From Algoriphagus resistens (GTDB lineage: Bacteria; Bacteroidota; Bacteroidia; Cytophagales; Cyclobacteriaceae), in the NCBI RefSeq assembly GCF_001442615.1, contig NZ_LMXN01000016.1, positions 89,059-153,058 on the forward strand: a DNA stretch of 64,000 nt, read 5' to 3'. Positions 14,925 through 20,985 of this stretch are shown piece after piece (position 1 is the stretch's first letter; each line of letters opens with the position of its first letter). The notes under the pieces are model-generated. The model did not search any database and was not told the origin of the DNA. It saw only the letters and a program-made list of their open reading frames with translations. The translations under genes and the position numbers were made by a program.

Positions 14925-16040
14925 ATGGAGCACATTACTCGTTTTTTCTGGTTTTGTAGTGGAGCTAATTTCTCTCTGCTCAAGAGGTCACCAACTGAAT
15001 CCAATAAATATATAGGCATCGGTGCTACAGTATTTTTCACTGGAGTTCTGGCTGCTTTGGCAGCGGGGTATGCTTTGTTTACGGTTTTCCAGTCGGTATG
15101 GCCGGCGATATTCTTTGGCTTGCTATGGGGACTGATGATTTTTAATCTGGACCGATTTATTGTATCCAGTATGCGGAAAAAGGAAAATTCCTGGTCCGAA
15201 TGGAAATTGGCTATACCTAGACTAGTATTGGCGGTTTTGTTAGCTCTAGTGATTTCCAAGCCATTGGAAATCAAAATGTTCGAAAGGGAAATTGATCGGA
15301 AGATAGATGAAAAAAGGACTGAATTTATTACAGAGTCCAAAGTTAATCTGGCTAAGGGTTTTCCAGAAATTCGGGAATTGGAAGCTAAAATAGACACGCT
15401 GAAGGCAGAAGTGACTGATTTTGTAGCCTATCGTGATCAGCTTCAAGACGAATATGATGCAGAACGATTTGGGGAGAAAACCACAAGTACAAGTGGAATT
15501 GTTGGTCTGGGAAGTAACGCCAAAAAGAAAGAGCAACAACTCGATGCTGCTCAAGCGACGTTGGATGATTTAGTAGAGAGGAATCAGATTAGAATTGATA
15601 CCCTGGAAGCTCAGATCCGTGAATTTGTAGCTTTGCGTCAACGGGAATTTGAAAAACAGCAACCAGGGATCGAGGGGTTTGACGGATTGGCGGCTAGGAT
15701 GGATGCTTTGGATTCCTTAACTGAAGAAAGCTCAGCAATGGCAATGGCCAATATTTTCATCATGTTGCTTTTTGTAGCTATCGAAACTGCACCCATCTTT
15801 GTGAAATTGATCTCACCACGTGGGCCTTATGATGAGTATTTGGAACTTCATGAAGATAAAGTTAGGCTTTTCAAAGGTGAAAAATGGACTTTTGCCAAGG
15901 GAGAATCTGAAGCTAGAGTAGGTTATTTTCAAGACACCCACTTTTATGCAACGGATCTTCAGAAGGAGAAAACCAATCGAAAAAATAAGGCTCAAGCTGA
16001 TGCTGAAATAGCCAAGATTGATTCGGAATTTAAGGTTTAG
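14925..16040 (+). CDS. DUF4407 membrane protein with central coiled coil
   Basis: A 371-residue protein of the DUF4407 family. The N-terminal 115 residues hold membrane helices (GIGATVFFTGVLAALAAGYA, FFGLLWGLMIFNLDRFIVSS, LVLAVLLALVISKPLEI). Residues about 120-260 are charged and form a predicted coiled coil, with a likely membrane helix near 270-290 (MANIFIMLLFVAIETAPIFV) and a charged C-terminus. The function is unknown. The motif NLDRF after the second helix is conserved in the family as I recall it. It is monocistronic. Confidence 0.85.
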   Translation: MEHITRFFWFCSGANFSLLKRSPTESNKYIGIGATVFFTGVLAALAAGYALFTVFQSVWPAIFFGLLWGLMIFNLDRFIVSSMRKKENSWSEWKLAIPRLVLAVLLALVISKPLEIKMFEREIDRKIDEKRTEFITESKVNLAKGFPEIRELEAKIDTLKAEVTDFVAYRDQLQDEYDAERFGEKTTSTSGIVGLGSNAKKKEQQLDAAQATLDDLVERNQIRIDTLEAQIREFVALRQREFEKQQPGIEGFDGLAARMDALDSLTEESSAMAMANIFIMLLFVAIETAPIFVKLISPRGPYDEYLELHEDKVRLFKGEKWTFAKGESEARVGYFQDTHFYATDLQKEKTNRKNKAQADAEIAKIDSEFKV

Positions 16041-16130
16041 CAGTTTTTGGGTGTGTTGGTTTATATAGGGTATGATTACTAGTGTCTGATTTTTAGTGTA
16101 TTGCAAAAAAAGTGGCTTATTAGATAAGTT

Positions 16131-16158
16131 TTACGTATAAAAAAAAATATATACGTAA
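16131..16158. promoter_or_regulatory. Palindromic operator candidate ahead of the toxin-antitoxin pair
   Basis: TTACGTATA (16131-16139) and TATACGTAA (16150-16158) are perfect inverted repeats with an A/T-rich 10-bp spacer, 14 bp before the antitoxin start. Antitoxins commonly repress their own operon through such a site. Confidence 0.55.
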
Positions 16159-16172
16159 TAAAGCCAACGGTT

Positions 16173-16427
16173 ATGGATGCGAAAGTCACACTATCATTTA
16201 ACAAAGATGTAATAGATCGGGCGAAGTCTTTTGCCGAAGAAAACAGCATCAGTCTTTCTAGGTTGACAGAATATCTCTATTCCAAGATTACCTCTAAAAA
16301 CTACAAGTCTCTTGAGGAGTTACCCGTTTCTGATTGGGTTGATTTTGTCGCTGAGGGCAGAGTCGAATACCGAAAATCTCAAACTAGAAAAGAGTTGAAA
16401 GATGGGTTTTTCTCGTCCAAGAAATGA
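16173..16427 (+). CDS. DUF6364-type antitoxin (ribbon-helix-helix-like)
   Basis: An 84-residue protein beginning DAKVTLSFNKDVIDRAKSFAEE, the N-terminal strand and helix of the DUF6364 antitoxin family, followed by a second helix (SLSRLTEYLYSK) and a basic C-terminal tail that would wrap the toxin. The stop overlaps the start of the PIN toxin gene by four bases (ATGA), the usual antitoxin-first arrangement. It probably neutralises the toxin and, with it, represses the operon through the upstream palindrome. Only the family and the gene order are seen; binding is inferred. Confidence 0.85.
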   Translation: MDAKVTLSFNKDVIDRAKSFAEENSISLSRLTEYLYSKITSKNYKSLEELPVSDWVDFVAEGRVEYRKSQTRKELKDGFFSSKK

Positions 16428-16840
16428 GGATTTTCCTTGATGCGAATATCTTGGTCTCTGTCTTGAACAAGGAATACCCTTTATTTCCGATTTCTTCGCG
16501 GGTATTTAGTTTGGCTGACCGCTCTGGGATCAGTCTTTACACTTCTCCAATTTGTCTCGCAATAGCATTTTACTTTTCTGAAAAGAAATCTGATTCCGAT
16601 ATTGCGAAGCTGAAGATCGAAATGCTGTCCAAAAAGATTTCAATGACTGTGGTGGATCAAATGGTTTGTGATCATATGTTATCTGACCGGCAAGTGCAGG
16701 ATTTTGAAGATGGCTTGAAGTATTACTCTGCTTTGGGAAGTGATTGTGAAGTCATCGTAACAGAAGATTTGGGTGGGTTTTACTATTCCAAAATACCTGT
16801 GCTGGGATGTGAGGATTTTTTGAAGGAATATATCTTTTGA
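16424..16840 (+). CDS. PIN-domain toxin, VapC-like ribonuclease
   Basis: A 138-residue PIN domain protein. The first acidic residue is Asp6 in RIFLDANILVSVL; the C-terminal acidic region has DFEDGLKYYSA and VIVTEDLGGF, the arrangement that binds Mg2+ in PIN nucleases. VapC-type toxins cut tRNA or rRNA when the antitoxin decays. It overlaps the antitoxin by four bases and converges with the DUF5995 gene seven bases downstream. The target RNA cannot be told from sequence. Confidence 0.88.
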   Translation: MRIFLDANILVSVLNKEYPLFPISSRVFSLADRSGISLYTSPICLAIAFYFSEKKSDSDIAKLKIEMLSKKISMTVVDQMVCDHMLSDRQVQDFEDGLKYYSALGSDCEVIVTEDLGGFYYSKIPVLGCEDFLKEYIF

Positions 16841-16847
16841 CTACTTT

Positions 16848-17609
16848 TTAGTTCGTCTGAGTTTTTTTCACTACCACATCCAGTTGATCCATTGTACGGC
16901 TTACAGATTTCCATTCTGCAAAACCGACTATTTTCACCATAAATAATAAGAATTTCCCTGGATTGATCAACTTGTTGGCGAGTCTGGCAATGTTTATGTC
17001 CCGCTCACTAATAGAGGCGATTCGATCTTCGCACCCGTGATATTCACCGGCGTATTTCCAGGCACCATCCCGTGCAAGCTGTATGGAGAAATTGAGGAGC
17101 ATTTCATCGCGGCCTTTTGCCAAGGGAATTAACCAGCCAAATATTGGAGACACGTTGCCGATGTTGGTTTTGACACCTTCTACCAATTCTGAAAGAACCG
17201 CATTGATTTTATTGAAGTCGTTCTGAATGCCTGCGATAGGCTGCGTTCCCATTGTATCCGCAGCTGATATCCCAAGGTCCAAATTGATGTGTGCGTTGAT
17301 ACCAAGGAACAAGTGCTGCAGTACCAGGTATTTACTGGTCTTGCTTGCTTCAAATGCTAAAAACCAGCTTTCAGTAGGCTTCTGGCCATTTTTCCAAGAA
17401 TCGTAAGCGTTAATAAATCTACTTGCAAAAAGCACATCCAACTTTTCCATTCTTGGATTGTCTTCAAATTCCCGGACCAGGATGCCATCACGAATTCTGC
17501 GTGTCACTTGCCTATAAAGGATGGAAAAATAACCTATGCGAGACTGATTGCTTTTACACTCAGCTACAATTTGATCCATTCGGACCAGTACCTCATCTAT
17601 CGTTTTCAT
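16848..17609 (-). CDS. DUF5995 family protein
   Basis: A 253-residue soluble protein of the DUF5995 family, of unknown function. Recognisable segments are QSRIGYFSILYRQVT, FLAFEASKTSKYLVLQHLFLGINAHINLDLG and DGAWKYAGEY. The clusters HLFLGINAHINLDL and the many Asp residues could form a metal site, but this is a guess. The start codon is the last element of a tandem array of 92-bp repeats: the short reading frame inside the nearest repeat unit ends in a TGA that overlaps this gene's ATG, which would couple translation. Confidence 0.82.
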   Translation of the reverse strand: MKTIDEVLVRMDQIVAECKSNQSRIGYFSILYRQVTRRIRDGILVREFEDNPRMEKLDVLFASRFINAYDSWKNGQKPTESWFLAFEASKTSKYLVLQHLFLGINAHINLDLGISAADTMGTQPIAGIQNDFNKINAVLSELVEGVKTNIGNVSPIFGWLIPLAKGRDEMLLNFSIQLARDGAWKYAGEYHGCEDRIASISERDINIARLANKLINPGKFLLFMVKIVGFAEWKSVSRTMDQLDVVVKKTQTN

Positions 17610-17701
17610 ATGATTATAATTTGTCTTTTAAGGGCCATATGGAATCTCGCATGCATTATAATCATCCCAGTGTGTGACATTTTCGTCATGCTCGATTTCA
17701 T
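17606..17701 (-). repeat. Dispersed repeat unit A with a 31-codon frame ending on the DUF5995 start
   Basis: The unit itself is 92 bp (17610-17701); on the minus strand it starts ATGAAATCGAGC and is aligned to unit B without gaps, 71 of 92 bases the same. It contains a hairpin TGAC...GTCA. The frame from its ATG (17701) reads MKSSMTKMSHTGMII..., later HARFH and QIIII, and stops at TGA 17606-17608, overlapping the ATG of the DUF5995 gene as ATGA. Whether it is translated is unknown. Confidence 0.75.
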
Positions 17702-17793
17702 CTGATTATGATTTGATTTTTAAAGAACAGATGGAATCTCACACACTGAATAATCATCCCGATTTGTGTCGTTTTCGACGTGCTCGATTTCAT
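17698..17793 (-). repeat. Dispersed repeat unit B, tandem to unit A
   Basis: This 92-bp unit (17702-17793) is directly upstream of unit A in the sense of the gene. It too starts ATGAAATCGAGC, and its frame (MKSSTSKTTQIGMII..., then RFH and QIIIR) is open and ends in a TGA overlapping the ATG of unit A. The hairpin is GTCG...CGAC; relative to unit A the A-T pair at the centre of the stem has become T-A, a compensatory change. Confidence 0.75.
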
Positions 17794-17950
17794 GTGTTAT
17801 AATTTTGTTTCAAAGGTCATAACCTGTCCCGTGACGTAGGAAGCGTAGCCTGTCCCGAACACGTTCGGGATCTGACTACCGTTCTTTAGGCAGGAAATTT
17901 AGCACGGTTAGTAATCATTCCAGTGTGTGATCATGCATGTCATGCTTCAG
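17794..17950 (-). repeat. Third, broken repeat unit split by another palindromic element
   Basis: 17794-17820 matches the downstream end of the repeat (...CAAAATTATAACAC before ATGAAA on the minus strand), and about 17905-17946 matches its upstream half (ATCACACACTGGAATGATTA on the minus strand). Between them is about 80 bp with CCTGTCCCG repeated and a perfect palindrome TCCCGAAC-AC-GTTCGGGA at 17853-17870. The short frame is interrupted here. Confidence 0.55.
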
Positions 17951-17967
17951 GCATGCTCCATTTTACC

Positions 17968-18696
17968 TCATTGTTTTAGGAAAAAGTTTTCCAGAATATC
18001 TCCTACAAAATAGGCGACAAGAGCAGCCAAAAGCCCTAAAGCTACCGTTTCGAAAATACTTCGAAAAACAGGAGTCTGGTTGACGATGCTTTTAAGCCAA
18101 CCAATAACCCAAAATGCTATGCCAGTTAATATGCTTGTCCACAGGAAGATATTGATGTCAGAAGGGTAAAAAAACTCCCATAAATAGATCAATAAAGGAA
18201 TAAATCCGACTGAATTAAATGAGATAAAGGTGGCGACTCCAATTTTAAATGGGTTCTTCGTCTCTTTAATCATATTAAGTTCGTCTTTCATCATTTCGCT
18301 TACCCAGAGTTTTTTATCAGAAGTGATCTGAGTCACTATTTGCTCTAGAAGTTCTCCTTTGAACCCCTTTTTCTGATAGATTTCACTGATCTCTCTGCGC
18401 TCTTCATCAGGAAGGTTTTCTATCTCCCAGTACTCAATATTCTCATGTTTTTTGAAATTTTCACGCTCACTTTTGGCTGATAAGTATGCGCCCACGGACA
18501 TCGAAAATCCATCCGCAAGCAAGTTGGCAAAGCCTAGAATCAAAATAATCCCCGAATCTAAATTAGCCCCAAATCCACCGGCGACGACAGCAAAAGTGGT
18601 CACTGCTCCATCAATTCCTCCATAAACGAACTCTGACAGGTATTCTTGTAACTTGCCAAAACCGATATTGTCCTTGTGTATAGTAGATTCTTTCAT
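17968..18696 (-). CDS. VIT1/CCC1 family iron/manganese transporter
   Basis: A 242-residue membrane protein of the VIT1/CCC1 family, which exports Fe2+ or Mn2+ from the cytoplasm. The first helix region has LSEFVYGGIDGAVTTFAVVAG, the family signature with its Asp, and the second has GFANLLADGFSMSVGAYLSAKSERE. A cytoplasmic charged region (about 80-140) with several Glu residues fits the metal-binding domain of this family. Three further helices follow. The start shares one base with the stop of the dipeptidase gene upstream, so both are one transcript. Confidence 0.88.
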   Translation of the reverse strand: MKESTIHKDNIGFGKLQEYLSEFVYGGIDGAVTTFAVVAGGFGANLDSGIILILGFANLLADGFSMSVGAYLSAKSERENFKKHENIEYWEIENLPDEERREISEIYQKKGFKGELLEQIVTQITSDKKLWVSEMMKDELNMIKETKNPFKIGVATFISFNSVGFIPLLIYLWEFFYPSDINIFLWTSILTGIAFWVIGWLKSIVNQTPVFRSIFETVALGLLAALVAYFVGDILENFFLKQ

Positions 18697-19859
18697 TAGC
18701 GAAGGTTTTGCAGAAAGAAGTGCTTTATATTTTCACCCATTACTGCTTTTATTTCTGATTTTGTAAATCCCGCTTTCAGCATTTCATCCACCAGCAATGG
18801 AAAGCCTGTAATATCGAAAGGAACGGCTACTGAACCATCATAATCTGACCCCAGCGCGACATGTTCTACTCCCACCAGATCACGCACATGTTTGATAGAT
18901 GCAATGATGTTTGGCAATTCTGGAACTCCGACAGCTCCATCAAAAAAAGCAATACCGATAATCCCTTTGTTTTTTGCAATTTTCTTGATCTGTAGATCGC
19001 TGAGATTTCTTTGAGAGTCCAATACAGCCCTTACTCCGGTGTGGGAAATAATGACGGGTTTATTAGTCATTTCCAAAACATCATCTACAATTGCTGGCGA
19101 ACAATGAGCCAAATCCACCAAAATCCCCAATTCATTCATCTTTGTAACTACTTCTTTGCCAAAATCCGTTAATCCTGCCTGGCTCTGACCATGCGCTGAT
19201 CCTCCAAGTTCGTTGTCAAAAAAATGGGTGAGTCCTATCATTCTCACACCTGCTTCATGGACGCGATCCAGATTTCCCAATTTTCCTTCCAATGCATGGG
19301 CACCTTCTATACCCAGCATTCCGCCAATGATAGTTTTGTCGGCTTTTCTTGCTTCAATCAATCTGGCAAGATCTGATTTGCTTTTAATGAAAATAGCCTT
19401 ACTCCCTTCATCTGAAATATAGTCTGCTAGATTTTCAGATTGTGAAAGCGTACGGTTGATAAGGCTAAACCAATTGGCTGGAGATTCGCCTTTTGCGATG
19501 GTGAGGGGAGTGATGTTATCAAACGTATCGGAGCTATTACTTTGCATGTTTTGACCTGAAGGAGACTTAGAGACTATGGTAAACATCTCCAATGCAACAT
19601 TTGCTTCCCGCATCCTGGGAAAATCGACTTGTCCCCGACTTCCCCTTTCGGTCAAATCTCTACCCCAAAGCAATGCATCACAGTGCAAATCTGCGATAAA
19701 ATCCAATTCATCATAAATCGATTGGGCTACTGCTGAAGTGGAATACGGTGCAGGCGTTTTTACCGGATTTCTTTGAGATTCGATATAAGGTGGGACTATA
19801 AAAGTAGCGGCAAAGTAAAGCAGCAAGATTGCCCCCAGAACAATAATTAAATTTTTCAT
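18696..19859 (-). CDS. Membrane dipeptidase, peptidase family M19
   Basis: A 387-residue zinc dipeptidase of the renal dipeptidase family. One N-terminal membrane segment (IIVLGAILLLYFAATFIV) anchors it. Zinc ligands are expected in DLHCDALLWGRD (H-x-D) and further on in GIEGAHALEG (Glu), GLTHFFDNELGG, LVDLAHCSPA (His) and ISHTGVRAV (His); LGSDYDGSVAVPF carries the late Asp. It hydrolyses dipeptides or acts as an L,D or D-dipeptide enzyme in the periplasm. It is translationally joined to the VIT1/CCC1 gene downstream, for no obvious reason. Confidence 0.9.
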   Translation of the reverse strand: MKNLIIVLGAILLLYFAATFIVPPYIESQRNPVKTPAPYSTSAVAQSIYDELDFIADLHCDALLWGRDLTERGSRGQVDFPRMREANVALEMFTIVSKSPSGQNMQSNSSDTFDNITPLTIAKGESPANWFSLINRTLSQSENLADYISDEGSKAIFIKSKSDLARLIEARKADKTIIGGMLGIEGAHALEGKLGNLDRVHEAGVRMIGLTHFFDNELGGSAHGQSQAGLTDFGKEVVTKMNELGILVDLAHCSPAIVDDVLEMTNKPVIISHTGVRAVLDSQRNLSDLQIKKIAKNKGIIGIAFFDGAVGVPELPNIIASIKHVRDLVGVEHVALGSDYDGSVAVPFDITGFPLLVDEMLKAGFTKSEIKAVMGENIKHFFLQNLR

Positions 19860-20985
19860 AGCAAGTGATTACACTTCTGAAGATAATGAAAAATAGGATT
19901 TGAGCTTAGAAAAACACCTTGGATACAAATAGGTTGGGATATTCTGACATTGCTAAAGCAATATTGCCTAAAGAGGAAGAAGGAACTTAGGTGTTTCTGA
20001 AAAAAAATAATTGTTTGTTTTTGGGCGCTTTAAAACATTTTCATTATGTTTAACAAAATATAAAGATCAAAAAAACAAATACACAGCAAGGATTACAAAA
20101 GTATATTTGGTTTTAGATGATTGACAATAGACCCACTCTCGGGGGCTTTTTCCAAAAAGCTCCCTTTTTTTATGCTTATGTTTTTTAACATTTTGTTAAT
20201 ATTTAAAAAGGTGGTTATAAAAATCTTTGATTTAGATCAAAATTTTGTAAAGATCCGGAAAACTGGTTAAAAAGAGTTAATAAATCGAAGTTGAATCTAT
20301 TAGGATGGAAATTTGGTGTAATTGGAAAAGACTTTTCAAAAATTCTGAATATCCTTTTTTGAAGAATTAAAATACGGAGCTGATTTTTTGAGAGGTATTC
20401 TGCATTTGTATAGACTGGCTTTTCATCAAACCTCAGATCCCATATACAATAGAATGGCAAGATTCCAACAACTTCTGTTTCAGGAGGAATTTTGATATTG
20501 AGCACATCCTAATCGTCTCTGAGATGTATTGGTATCTGAGTAAAAACTTCCCGTACTTTGAATTGTCCAGAAAGTCCATTTTTATTCTGATATTTTGGTG
20601 CAGATTCGATTCTATTACCTTAAATGTTTAGGCTTCTTTCAAAGCTACCTACTTCGACCGAGATATGTTAGGATCCGTATCCTTGTAGAGGCAGAGAAAT
20701 TAAGTCTCCGGTTTTCCTTTCAAGATCGCATAATTCAGGTAGAGCATAGGCCAAGAACCGCATTCATCGGCCTGACTCGATAGTTAGTGTTTTAATGTAA
20801 GAGTTTTGGATAAGGCTGTATTTTGCTTAATGATATAATCTCTACTAATGTTTTAAAATTAAATTAAAATTCTTTACAATTGGGGGATCAAAGTAAGTTG
20901 AGGCGATAAACGCTGCAAAAGTTTACACGTTGATTTGGCTGGTTAAAGTAATTTATCCCATTATTTGATTTCTTATGGAGTCCCT
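19860..20985. other. Long AT-rich spacer, no supportable protein gene
   Basis: This 1.1-kb divergent spacer separates the dipeptidase gene from the large T9SS protein. It contains a strong terminator-like hairpin on the plus strand (20141-20171) with a promoter box just upstream (20102-20109), described separately as a possible small RNA. Frames of 96 and 62 codons exist but lack plausible starts or composition. Confidence 0.5.
20102..20171 (+). ncRNA. Candidate small RNA (promoter box plus orphan intrinsic terminator)
   Basis: TATATTTG at 20102-20109 fits the Bacteroidota -7 box, though no TTTG is seen 20 bp upstream. At 20141-20164 GGGGGCTTTTT pairs with AAAAAGCTCCC (one G-U), followed by seven T. 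No plus-strand gene lies upstream for this terminator to serve, so a short RNA of about 55 nt is one explanation; a relic of a lost gene is another. Confidence 0.35.

Noticed and set aside
17853..17870. LexA-like SOS box (GAAC...GTTC)
   Set aside because: Only two bases separate the half sites, while the Gram-positive LexA box needs four, and the palindrome extends to TCCCGAAC...GTTCGGGA, typical of a repeat element.
17604..17950. Possible CRISPR array
   Set aside because: The units are tandem with no unique spacers, 92 bp long, and diverge from each other along their length; no cas genes are present.
20215..20505. 96-codon frame on the minus strand
   Set aside because: AT-rich spacer sequence with no signal, motif or family-like composition; overlaps nothing that supports transcription.
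20595..20783. 62-codon frame on the plus strand
   Set aside because: Starts at TTG in a spacer, has no motif, and its end shows no operon context.
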